Part shown: piece by piece, positions 35,950 to 45,339 of the stretch
How the letters are laid out: each line of letters opens with the position of its first letter
Numbering within the stretch: the first letter of the stretch is position 1
Assembly: GCA_037447655.1 (NCBI GenBank)
Contig: JBBHKE010000892.1
Coordinates: forward strand, 140,774-204,773
Reading direction: 5' to 3'
DNA from: Zygnema cylindricum
Taxonomy: Eukaryota; Streptophyta; Zygnematophyceae; Zygnematales; Zygnemataceae
Length of the DNA stretch: 64,000 bases
Translations under genes and position numbers: made by a program
The notes under the pieces: model-generated
The model's database searches: none
What the model saw: the letters and a program-made list of their open reading frames with translations, nothing else
Told to the model about the DNA's origin: nothing

Positions 35950-37275
35950 TTATGTTTCCCTATTGTGTATAAAATTATCCTCATTAATTTTATCTTTCCC
36001 GTTTTCACTTATGGATCCTAGATCTGACTTTCTCATTTCTAAATCATATACTCTACACTCCTTGACATCCTCAAGTACCTCTTCTCTCTTTACTTCCCTT
36101 ATACCTCCAAAAGCACACTGTTGCCTTCGAGCAATTTCTGTGTACTTTTCTCCCTTCCCCATTCTACCGATGTGAAGAAGCTCCAATTTTTCTTCATCCT
36201 CTTTCTCCTCTTCATCTTCGTCCTCCTCATCCACATTCCAACTTCTAAGTTTTTCCAAACAAGGGCATTCCTCCATATTATGACCCGGTTCCCTACAAAA
36301 GAAGCAAACCCCTTTTTTCAAAGCTCCCGTGCCTTTTCCTCTCCCTCTCTTTCCACCAAAGTTCCGATAAGGTTTACCTTTGTCTTTCTTTCTCTCATCA
36401 CGCTTCCGCTCGTCACCACCGTTCTTCTCATCACGCTTCCGCTCGTCACCGCCGTTCCTCTCATCACGATTCCGCCAATCACCACCAGCTGAAAATGCAT
36501 TGACCCTGTCCTTTCCCCTACGAAGCTCCAAAGTGCTTTCCCTCACAAGAATTATCCCCATGGAAAAGCTCCAAGTCCATGAGGAGCCATCCATTGCCTG
36601 CATACGACAAATGATGTTTTCGTTCTCATCTGGGAGTTTCATAAGTAGTGTATTAATCTTACTCTCCTGAGATTCTACATATCCCGCACTAGTAAGCTCA
36701 ACGTATAACGCAGCAATATCATTGCAAAACTCTATCATGCTATCGCCTTTATAAACGTAGGCATCTATTTCCTGTTTTACTAATTGCTCCCTCTGAATAG
36801 TCTCACTCTTATAAATCTGAATTAGTGCTTCCCATATATTTGAAGCTTTGGTTAGACTTAAAAGAGTGATAGCTATCGACTTAGACACATATCTAAGTAT
36901 GAGATGTTTTGCTATAGTGTTTTTGTATTCCCATATTTTTGTGTCATTTTCTTCAGTTTTAATCCCTACATGTGGTACCATAGCTGAGAGCCTAGCTCCC
37001 CTCACCATAGGTGTCCCTTTTTCCTTCTCCCCTATTTCCCCATCCACGGAAAGGTTTTTCCCTTCACCTTCCGTTGCATCTGAACTCTGGGTGATATTCT
37101 GGACAGTCTCAGATGATTCTCCGTAGTAAGCTCCTCCAAAGCTAGGTGGCGGACATCTCACTTGTCCCGCAACAATTCCCCATAAGTGCTTCTCGAAAAG
37201 CAATCCCTCCATTGTAAATGCCCAATACGTGAAGCCTGTTCCATCAAACATAGGCACCCTAGATGGTGGGCCCAT
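35950..37275 (-). CDS. Intact copia-type gag (441 aa) of a non-autonomous LTR element
   Basis: A single uninterrupted ORF. The N-terminal gag core has the copia pattern (MFDGTGFTYWAFTMEGLLFE, later IWEALIQIYKSETIQREQLV and MIEFCNDIAALYVELTSAGY, LLMKLPDENENIICRMQAM). A charged spacer contains four repeated RDE(R/K)NGGDER-like units, then a basic patch (NFGGKRGRGKGTG), a CCHC knuckle CFFCREPGHNMEEC, and an acidic run EDEDEEEKEDEE. The C-terminus fuses to short pol relics: QCAFGGI matches the pre-integrase start and VKECRVYDLEMRK the integrase tail of the 51-54.7 kb family. The start codon lies inside the primer-binding site. It would form particles that rely on RT and integrase supplied in trans. 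Confidence 0.85.
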   Translation of the reverse strand: MGPPSRVPMFDGTGFTYWAFTMEGLLFEKHLWGIVAGQVRCPPPSFGGAYYGESSETVQNITQSSDATEGEGKNLSVDGEIGEKEKGTPMVRGARLSAMVPHVGIKTEENDTKIWEYKNTIAKHLILRYVSKSIAITLLSLTKASNIWEALIQIYKSETIQREQLVKQEIDAYVYKGDSMIEFCNDIAALYVELTSAGYVESQESKINTLLMKLPDENENIICRMQAMDGSSWTWSFSMGIILVRESTLELRRGKDRVNAFSAGGDWRNRDERNGGDERKRDEKNGGDERKRDERKKDKGKPYRNFGGKRGRGKGTGALKKGVCFFCREPGHNMEECPCLEKLRSWNVDEEDEDEEEKEDEEKLELLHIGRMGKGEKYTEIARRQQCAFGGIREVKREEVLEDVKECRVYDLEMRKSDLGSISENGKDKINEDNFIHNRET

Positions 37276-37279
37276 AACC
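37266..37279 (-). other. Primer-binding site matching the tRNA-iMet anticodon arm
   Basis: On the minus strand GGTTATGGGCCCAC directly follows the 5' LTR. It is the exact complement of GTGGGCCCATAACC, the anticodon arm of plant initiator tRNA-Met as I know it. Drosophila copia and yeast Ty5 are known to prime from this internal part of the tRNA. The gag ATG (37273-37275) lies within the site. Confidence 0.75.
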
Positions 37280-38473
37280 TAAAACTCTGAGACCTCCATT
37301 GGCCCTCAGAGTATGCAGATCCAAAAGAAGCTAATCTAGATAGTGCCGACTCCAAGTTAATATAAACCCAAGTGACTGACCCCTTGACAGTCAGAACCCC
37401 AATATAGATTCACCCCTGTGAAATAACACTTTCTGTGTGCTCAATTCCACCACAGAATGCAAAGTTAGAATATGAGATTTGGACACATTCACCCACTTTG
37501 ACTTTCCCTTAGAAATACAGCCACCCTGGCAGACAAAAACTCTGACCGACTACACCCCTGTGTAGCCTAGACTCCCCTGAGTCCGCAGCAAAAAGAATCA
37601 CTGAAAATGGTCAAGTAAATTAATAGTTATGGCTGGCCAAAGTTTGCCATTTATACAGGGTGCTCTCTGGGAGAGGCAGCTGCCTACCCAAAATTTATCT
37701 AAGTCCTATTCCCTCTCTAAAACTCTATCTACTGAAGTACGGCACCAATCAAATTACTGTATCGTACATAAAAGTACAGGTGCCGGTGTACTTTATGTAC
37801 GGCCATTGTACGACATGGCAAAAATGTCGACACGTGTCATATCCGGATTTGTTCCCGTAATCTCCGGAGTTGCCGCAATCCAATGTAGTGTTACCACGTG
37901 TCACTTAATGTGGCGGTGATCGCAAACCGCCAAAATCGTACGCCGCGATCTCGGCATCCTTCGCGGCCGTCCGATCAAATTTGGATTTCAATCGTGGCCG
38001 TCATAAATACCTGCGCGGTATTCTTTCCGGCGTCAAACAAACCGCGCGGTATTTATTTCGTAATCGTACCGTACGGCGTACTTTCCACAACTGTTTCTAT
38101 GCATTATCCATATAGTTCTAGTTAAATGAATTATTCTTATAGTAACTATTTAAATAAATATCATACCTCTTAATATCTAATACAATTAAGACTATCTGGA
38201 TAAGACTACCGGCTATTGTCGGTTTGACAAGTGGCAGGTACCAGGATCAAATCCTGGACCTGGCAAAACTATCTTTTACAGAAAAACCCCTATAAAACAA
38301 CTGTCTGTCTCCCTCTAGACAGCACAGGCAGCCATGGCTAACTCCTCCTTCAGTCTTCAGTGACTGCGACAAGTGTGGGGACTTGAGGAGGAGTTAGAGG
38401 CAGGCTGTCAATATCTACTATTTTGCTTTTTATTTTGCAATCTCTAGACCTAGAAAATACTTGAATTCCAACA
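37280..38473 (-). mobile_element. 5' LTR of the gag-only copia element
   Basis: Nearly identical to 34105-35298. Unlike a normal 5' LTR it is preceded (minus strand) by the same 22-bp PPT segment that precedes the 3' LTR, then by a heterologous LTR piece. Its inner end reads TA instead of TG on the plus strand. Confidence 0.85.
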
Positions 38474-38494
38474 CTCCCCTTATTTTCTAGTCTA

Positions 38495-38603
38495 TGGTAG
38501 TGCGTTCGCAGCTAAAGTGAAAGGTCCCAGGTTCGAACCCTGGCCGGCTCAACTTTCCCAAGTGTGGGACATGCCGAATCCCGGATTTCTAGGAAATCTA
38601 ACA
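38495..38603 (+). mobile_element. 109-bp tRNA-like 3' piece of a TRIM LTR
   Basis: Matches the 3' parts of the LTRs at 61162-62622 and 62681-62916. It starts inside the D-loop (GGTAGTGCG), keeps a perfect T arm (CCAGG TTCGAAC CCTGG) and a B box GGTTCGAACCC at 38530-38540, then CCGGCTCA and the LTR end ...ATCTAACA. Confidence 0.8.
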
Positions 38604-39489
38604 CAGAGGTTCTGACCGACCAGGGATCGGAATTCGCCGGAGAATTTACCAATCTTTTGGAGAAATGCCTCATCGACCATCGACTTACCAGCCGCGACCA
38701 CCCCCAAGCCGACGGTTTGGCCGAAAGGTGCGTACAGACAGTGAAGTGGTCACTACAGAAATATGCAGTTGAAGAGGACTTGGGAGAGTGGGACAGAAGG
38801 GTGCCTTGGATTGCCATGGGATACCGATTCAGCAGACAGGCTTCTCTTCACTCCTACAGCCCTTACTTCATTTTATTCAGACGGCATCCCATTCTGCCCA
38901 AGGCTTCCTTTGCCCAAGCGGTGGTCCTTCGGCAATGGATGACAAGGGAACTGTCGAAAAACTGATCGCCGACCGTGCCAAAATTTTCCCCTGGGAGATG
39001 CCTCTCGCCATGCGGAATTTACAGGCGGCACAACACTGGGATCAATAGTGGTATTCCCAGCGCCGGAGCGGAGATTATGTGCCCCGACAGCGACGATTTA
39101 TGCTGGGAGACTTTGTTTATCGCATGCAACAGAAAAAGGACACGCTTGACATTTCTGCCGGGCAGGGGATCTTGAAAGTGGTGGAAGTTGTAAATAAGGG
39201 AGTTCTGACTGAAGAAGGGAAAGATGGGCGAAGAATTAAAGAGAATCAAATCAATGTGGCCCCTTGTCACCTCCGAGGATTAGAAGACGACCCCACTTTC
39301 CATTTGACTTACTTTGCCGATCCTCCTTCCTGTTCATCATCCTGCAACTTGTCCTCCCAGCAGCAAGACATCTTGGTCTGCCATCAGTGCTGGCAGTGCT
39401 GGCATCCAGCTTGTCTCCCCTCCTCATGGGAACCACGCCCTCCATCCCCTAGTCCATGGTTATGCGGGAACTGTGAATTGGGCCGGTAA
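38604..39489 (+). pseudogene. Gypsy integrase C-terminal half with terminal PHD finger
   Basis: Resumes the integrase DDE core with VLTDQGSEFAGEF and HPQADGLAERCVQTVKWSLQ, in which the second Asp and the Glu neighbourhood are conserved. Next come PWIAMGYRFSRQASLHSYSP and RRHPILP. A frameshift near 38940 and a TAG at 39046-39048 intervene. The last part (MLGDFVYRMQQKKDTLDISA...GILKVVEVVNKGVL) is the integrase C-terminal domain, followed without interruption by a PHD finger and the stop at 39487-39489. The element would insert cDNA into chromatin, with the PHD as a candidate targeting module. Confidence 0.85.
39331..39480 (+). other. PHD zinc finger at the integrase C-terminus
   Basis: The pattern is C-x3-C-x11-C-x2-C-x4-H-x2-C-x16-C-x2-C (CSSSC..., CHQC, then WH and PAC, then CGNC). 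A Trp two residues before the seventh Cys is the diagnostic PHD position. Only the first spacing (x3 for x2) departs from the C4HC3 consensus. PHD fingers commonly read the H3 tail; the ligand here is not predictable. Confidence 0.8.
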
Positions 39490-39517
39490 CTATTTCTTTT
39501 TTTTAGTCACGGTTGAC

Positions 39518-39533
39518 TAAGAGGGGGGGAAAT
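39518..39533 (+). other. Polypurine tract of the gypsy element
   Basis: AAGAGGGGGGGAAA lies 30 bp after the pol stop and directly before a TG...CA LTR, as expected for plus-strand priming. Confidence 0.75.
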
Positions 39534-39816
39534 TGGGGCACCAACCCGATTACCGAGAACCCAACCCCTTTTCGCGGCTTAATGGGGAAAGTAAGGGGGA
39601 GGGGAGATCTTTTCGCCTTCCCATACACTCATCCCTATTCCCTATCCTTGTGCCTCTCCTATCTGTGCATGCATTCCTATTGGGAGGGATGGGGTCAGCA
39701 GTGGGCATTATCATTATTATGGGAAGCATTCGCATTGGTGGGTTCTTTGCAGGATGCCGAGACCGGCCATTCCGGGCATAGGGCCCTTCCTTTGTGTTTC
39801 TCTGGCACGCTCGACA
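39534..39816 (+). mobile_element. Gypsy 3' LTR (283 bp)
   Basis: Begins TGGGGCACCAACCCG and ends CACGCTCGACA, TG...CA. Nearly identical in sequence and equal in length to 40999-41281. Confidence 0.75.
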
Positions 39817-40998
39817 GCTGTCAAGCTCGAGTGCTTTTCAGGCACACTTCTATATTACCGAGGATTTCGGTACCCTTCCGACCTGTACTATTCTTAGATT
39901 TCGGAAAAGCCCGCACAACTTGGCGGAAGGATTGAAGTATTTCCTCTACTGAACAAGACGCACTTTTTTTCGTGCCTAACAGAGGCTAGACAACAAAGTT
40001 CTACCGTCTGAAAGATCGCAGTTCCGTCACATAGTACTAGCTTCCACCAGCCCTAGTGGAGGGTACATTGTGGATTGCCACGTAGACTTCCAGAATGTAA
40101 TCTAGATTTTGTTGTTAGCTGTCTGTAGCAATTCAATTCAGATTCAGCTGACCAGTGGTTAATTAATTACATTAAGTCAAAGCTTGGCACTTCCGTGTCT
40201 TTTTAGTACTTTGTCTTAAAAACTGTGGAAGAAAAAATAACTTCCGGCCGTAGATCTAGCCATGGTCAGATGTCCAACTTTTTGCCCCAAGAGTAGTACA
40301 CATTATTTTGTCTTATGTCAGTTTGATTGCCGTTGCTGGTCGCTCATTGGCTAATAGCGTAGGTTTGACTTTTGGACCTGATTTTGGACAAACTTTGATG
40401 TATAAGGCGCTTGGGGCCGAAGGAGACAGGTTGCTTTTCAGTACTGTCTCCTGTGAAAACCCTCAGAAATTCCAACAAACCTTCTTTTGGAGAAGCTTTG
40501 TATTGTTTGACTCTATTGCCATCTCTGTTTTGGATTTGTCCATTTTGGGAATCATAGTTCGGGCTGGTGGTTGGCACTACCGTCCCTTTGGGTGATTTTT
40601 GGATTTTTCGCTGCTTGAAACTGAGAAGAGTCTAGTCGGTTCTGAGCTGCGGACACCGAGGGTTGAACGAGTACCATACCTATTTACACGGCCATCCGGA
40701 GAGATTTCGCCTTTCTCCCATTGTCATCGTAAATTGCCGGGGTAGGTTAAGCTTGCTTCGCCATCTTATATATCTTCCATCTTATATTTTATTTCTGTGG
40801 TCAAGGTGATATTGTTAAATCTGAAACAGCCATTCCTATTTATTTTTATATGTCCACGTGGTAGTGCATTTGTGTCTTCACTTTTAGTCTCTTTTGCTTT
40901 GGCGGGGACTTCCCGGGGTAAAACTGCAATTTCCTGGCATCGAAACAGTGGGTTTTGAGGGAACGAATGCTATAGACTTCCTGTGGAATAAGCAAAAT
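39817..40998 (+). mobile_element. Deleted second gypsy internal region between two LTRs
   Basis: Starts with the same 158 bp as 28258-28415 (here 39819-39976), as an internal region should after a shared LTR, and ends at a third LTR. About 1.18 kb, with no gag or pol. A 95-codon frame at 40308-40595 resembles nothing known. The arrangement LTR-pol-LTR-remnant-LTR suggests recombination between tandem copies. Confidence 0.6.
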
Positions 40999-41281
40999 TG
41001 GGGCACCGACCCGATTACCGAGAACCCAACCCCTTTCCTCGGCTTAATGGGGAAAGTAAGGGGGAGGGGAGATCTTTTCGCCTTCCCATGCACTCATCCC
41101 TATTCCCTATCCTTGTGCCTCTCCTATCTGTGCATGCATTCCTGTTGGGAGGGATGGGGTCAGCAGTGGGCATTATCATTATTATGGGAAGCATTCGCAT
41201 TGGTGGGTTCTTTGCAGGAAGCCGAGACCGACTTTTTCGGGCATAGGGCCCTTCCCTTGTGTTTCTCTGGCACGCTCGACA
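40999..41281 (+). mobile_element. Second gypsy LTR copy (283 bp)
   Basis: TGGGGCACCGACCCG...CACGCTCGACA, differing from 39534-39816 at only a few positions. Not preceded by a good polypurine tract. Confidence 0.75.
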
Positions 41282-41706
41282 TTGTATTATATTTTGCACA
41301 TTGTGTAGAATGACATGCCACGTTATGATGTCCATAAAAAACGGTACAATTGTACGGTCTGAACCGTACAATTATAGCCAATAATTATCGGTCCCGATTT
41401 CTATCGGTAATCCATCATGAGAATTCCATTGCCGATATGTCGAACCATATCGGTAGGTCTCAAATATGGTATATATCGCTTCTCAACATATGACTACCGA
41501 TACTCAACGTGGAAATTGTACCTAATGTACCAGTTATGCGTACTATTTCATCGTACCGCTAGAGCCCCATTTTCTGGGCAAACACCGTCGTTTTTAACTG
41601 TTGATTTTTGAACCTTGTCTTTTGAAAACAAAAACTTTGAAGCGTGGGTACCCACAAAGTTGAACGGTACACCTTGAATCGCTATTAGTGTTAATGTTTA
41701 TATCGC

Positions 41707-41849
41707 CACTTAAAACATCTTTTCTCCGTACACACTTCTCCATTTTTCAATTTGAGACCACCAATCGGAAGTTGAGAATGTTACCTTTCAATCGCAGCCG
41801 TCAGATCCACAATACGACAAGTGTGTACGGAGAAAAGATGTTTTAAGTG
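41707..41849. repeat. 31-bp perfect inverted repeat, 81-bp spacer
   Basis: 41707-41737 (CACTTAAAACATCTTTTCTC...) is the exact complement of 41819-41849. Either a tiny foldback element or the ends of a very short MITE; no clear target duplication. Confidence 0.9.
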
Positions 41850-41874
41850 TCAAAAAAAAAATTGACTCTAAGAT

Positions 41875-42823
41875 TACGTCCCCATGTAATCGGTACTTTG
41901 ATAAAGTATTTTGGACTATGGTGAAGATTCGCCGTACTACTTTGAAGAGCGTCCCAATGTGCGAAAATGAAATCGGAACTTTGACATGTGACGGTTTAGA
42001 CGTAGGTATAACTTGTGACAATTGAAGGGGACTACGAAACTTCCGACGATTAGTGACGCCAACAAAAACAACGACAGTTGTAGACGTCTATATTTTTGTG
42101 AAATTGCAAATGTTTAGGGTTTGGTGACATTAAGACATCACGCTCACTTGCGACAATGTCGAAGTCACGGATTCAAGAACTTTCTGCCATGGTTTCCTAA
42201 TTTCACTTTTTCTACTTTTTTCACTCGATTTGCCATAAAATAAAAACTTAAAAAATTTCAAAAAAAATCTTTTTTAAAGATCTTTCATTTTACACCAATA
42301 TTGTTGTGTCTCATTTTAAAAAGTTTGAGATATAAGCGATAGTGTGAGAAGGAGAGGAGAGGCGACGACGACGAAAAATTATGCCAAGGACCCATGAATG
42401 GAAGTGGAAGTCCGAGACCCCTGCAATTTTTTTTCCGTACATAGCCCGTGACGGTTACGGAGAAAAATAGCGAGGACTCTCCCTCGTCCAAAAAATTTAC
42501 AAATCGTGTGGCGTGTGCGTGGTTCGTATTTCATTCGCTGTTTGGGCGGTACTTGAACTAAAATCACCCCCTCGAGGTGATTTTGGATGAAGGTTTTTTT
42601 TGGGCTGGATTCTCTTGCCTGGGGGTCGAAAAGGGGAAAACGCCAAAATGCGTTCACATATTGACAAACACGGCGTACATCCAAAGTATGAATCGACGTT
42701 CACTTTACTTTGGTAAAATGATTTTCTCTTACTGCTAAAGTTTTTTTCAAAGTTCCCTGAATTTTAGGGCAAAAAGACAAAGAAAAGTATGTACTTTAAT
42801 ACATGGGGACGTACCCTTATAGC
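41875..42823. mobile_element. MITE-like element with TACGTCCCCATGTA termini
   Basis: Left TACGTCCCCATGTA matches the complement of the right end for 14 bp; the right end continues to CCC-TTA, as in the 59-kb MITE. The left tip is eroded, so the target duplication cannot be checked. Confidence 0.45.
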
Positions 42824-43540
42824 GATTCACGAAGTAGACGTCGCGAACTTGACGGAATATCCTCAGGAAATGTTTCCATGTAACCGAAACTTTGAAACGT
42901 TACTTTGGATTTTAGCGCAGATTTAACGGTGTATTTTTCAAAGTGTTCTTATGTGAATCATTACTTGCGCCTTCATTACTTCAAATATGTGACAATTGTA
43001 GACGTCTACCAAATATGCGACAGCCTACGGTAGTACGAAACGAAATGTATACTACTACGAAACTTCCTAAAATTAGTGACGTCTACAAAAAAGGCGACGA
43101 TTGTAGACGTCGAGTTTTTTGTGACATTGTAGATGTTTAGGGTTTTGTGACATTGCGAAGTCATGCTACCTTGCGAAGTCATGCGACCTTATGACGTCAT
43201 CAACACGTAAACTTTCCGCCATGGCTTCCCGATTTCTTTTTCTTACCATTTATCATTCGATATGCCATCAAAATGGGACAAAAAATATTTTTAAAAAAAG
43301 TAAAAAAATACAACTTTCATTAGATATTATTATTGCTGAATTTCATTTAGAGATGAGATAAAGAGGAGCGGTCGAATGAAAAGCATGGGGAGAAATGAGG
43401 ACGTTGTAAATTTTTGCGAAGGACCCATGAATGAAAGTGGAGGTCCGAGACCCCAACAAATTTTTTTCCGTACATGCTTTTCTTTTTTGTACGTACATGC
43501 ATGTGACGAGCATGTAAAAAAATAGCGTGTACTCTCCCTC

Positions 43541-43843
43541 GTTCAAAAATTCTCGAAGACGTTTCACGCGTGCAATACCTGCTTTCTCTTCGTCGATAGG
43601 GTGTTATTTTGGTTAAAATCAGATCGCGATTTAATTCCAGTGCAAGTGTGAAGATGAGCTGGAAGTGGGTCGCGATGATAATAACCCCAAATTGCCGTAC
43701 CTTCCAAGTTCCAAGATCACACAAAATGTACTTGTGTTTTTGCCCATTTTTCGTACGGCGTAATATTTTCTCGTTGGAAGTCCCATTTTCTGTGAAAACG
43801 ACGGAAAAAAACCCTTACTTGAACACATGGGAACACGCCCTCA
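43541..43843 (+). repeat. ~300-bp dispersed repeat, copy 1
   Basis: Shares about nine in ten bases with 48043-48344, including AAATCAGATCGCGATTT and the end ACATGGGAACACGCCC. The end resembles the CATGGGGACATACC tip of the 59-kb MITE. Confidence 0.8.
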
Positions 43844-44519
43844 GGCAAAGACTTTTTCTGTTTGGATTTTGGTGGAATCGTCGTCCACGTTGCCACATGG
43901 CTTTTGCAGTTTTGCGACTTTCGGTGGTAATGTCCATCTTGGCACGAATCAATATCATCCACGTTTAGCTTTTTTACACGTCATGTAAATGACGATTGTA
44001 GTCATCCAAAGGTCAGTGATTTTTCCCGGATCCTTGGAGAATCTTGGCCGCATCTTCTGTAATGTTGTTTTCAAAAAAAACAAAAAAACAATACGGCATG
44101 GTACGAAAATCATGCCGACGGTCAATGAATTTTCCCGGATCCTTGGGGAATCTTGGCCGGATCTTTTGTAATATTGTTTTCAAACAATACGGTATGGTAC
44201 GAAAAAGTACGGAAATATGTAAGCAACCTCACTTTTCCTCTAATGGAAACTTTTCTGATGACACTGGCCCTAAACTCGCGGACAGACATTAGAAAGCGAC
44301 AATTTTAGCGCACTTACCCATACAATTATAAATTTTCACTAACGACTACCACAAAAATGTTTTAAACACGACGATTCTGTCGTATCCCCGTCCGGACTGT
44401 CGCTACGACGTAATCCCTTCAGTTTGTCCATGCGAAAAAATTAAAGAGGTCTTATTAGTTATTACTTTCCCTGATTTGTTTGATAGCGCCGTAGCAAATA
44501 AGTCGAGCGATACTACAGT

Positions 44520-45331
44520 CAGAGGTCGCAAAAGTAAAAAAAAATCATACCCGAAACCGACCGTTTTTTTTTTTTCAAAATCTGAGTAACCGACGCCCGA
44601 CCGAGTTTTGTCACGCTCCAAAATTGTTAACCGTTAACCGACCGTCGTTTACGAAAAAAAAAATTAACCGAATTTTGATTTTTCGTGACTAACCGTGCCC
44701 GCCCCTAACCCAAAAAGTACAAAATTAATCAATGTACGACGGAATAAGCCAATAATTACGATTTGTCGCGTTCCTTAAGATTTGCGAAATGAATAGTGTT
44801 ACTACTGTGTCAGGTTTGCGACGCTTTGTCGCGTTCACTAAGATTTGCGAAATGAATAGTGTACTACTGTGTCAAGTTTGCGACGCTTTGTCGCGTTGCC
44901 TAAGATTTGCGAAATGAATATTGTACTACCGTCTCAGATTTGAGACGCTTTGTCGCGTTCCCAAAGATTTTCGAAATGAATAGTGTACTACCGTGTCAGA
45001 TTAGCGACGCTTTGTCGCGTTCCCTTTGATTTGCGAAATAAATAGCTTACTACAGTACCGTGTCAGATTTGCGACGCTAATCATGATGCCACGTACTTCC
45101 ACGATACCAAAAGTACAAAGAACAATAATGTTGGAAAAAAAAAGTACAAAATTTTCATTTTTTTTGGTTTTTTGTTTGACCGACCGTAACTAACCGTTTT
45201 TTTTTTCCTGGTGAGTCAACCGACCGTAACCGCCCGACCCCCAAAATTTGGCAACCGAATCCGTTCCGGATCCGGCGCGGGCGGTCGGTTAACGGTCGGT
45301 CACGGTTTCGGTTGACCGTTTGCGACCTCTG
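44520..45331. mobile_element. hAT-like non-autonomous element, 8-bp TSD ACTACAGT
   Basis: TIRs CAGAGGTCGCAAA and TTTGCGACCTCTG are exact inverses. The flanks 44512-44519 and 45332-45339 are identical 8-mers ACTACAGT. An 8-bp duplication with CAGAGGTCG-type ends is characteristic of hAT elements. Subterminal blocks rich in CCGACCG/CGGTCGG are also inverted. No transposase; the middle holds a 62-bp satellite. Confidence 0.9.
44762..45077. repeat. 62-bp tandem satellite, five copies, inside the hAT element
   Basis: Units start TTTGTCGCGTT at 44762, 44825, 44887, 44949 and 45011 (spacing 63, 62, 62, 62) and end with TTGCGACGC-like sequence. Confidence 0.9.
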
Positions 45332-45339
45332 ACTACAGT

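Larger units (their letters stand above)
34105..38603 (-). mobile_element. Composite LTR insertion in the gypsy integrase, 5-bp TSD CAGAG
   Basis: Target duplication CAGAG at 34100-34104 and 38604-38608; removing the insert and one copy restores the integrase codons. Outer ends on the plus strand are TGAAACTCTGAG and GGAAATCTAACA, so TG...CA. Read on the minus strand the order is: piece of a tRNA-bearing TRIM LTR (38603-38495), a 22-bp PPT segment (38495-38474), LTR (38473-37280), primer site and gag ORF, degenerate pol remnants, PPT, LTR (35298-34105). The two LTRs are about 1194 bp and nearly identical, so the insertion is young. Confidence 0.85.
41282..44511. other. Non-coding stretch built of MITE-like repeats
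   Basis: No gene. Recurrent blocks such as GTAGACGTC, GTGACATTG...GTTTAGGGTTT and CATGGGGACGTACC show that it is made of short DNA-element fragments. A ~110-bp block beginning TTTTCCCGGATCCTTGG occurs twice in tandem (about 44020 and 44129). Confidence 0.6.

Noticed and set aside
40308-40595. 95-codon open frame between two gypsy LTRs
   Set aside because: No recognisable motif; lies in a deleted gypsy internal remnant. Could not be supported as a gene.
44762-45077. CRISPR-like array (regular ~62-bp spacing)
   Set aside because: Units are tandem with no unique spacers, lie inside a hAT element, and the genome is eukaryotic.
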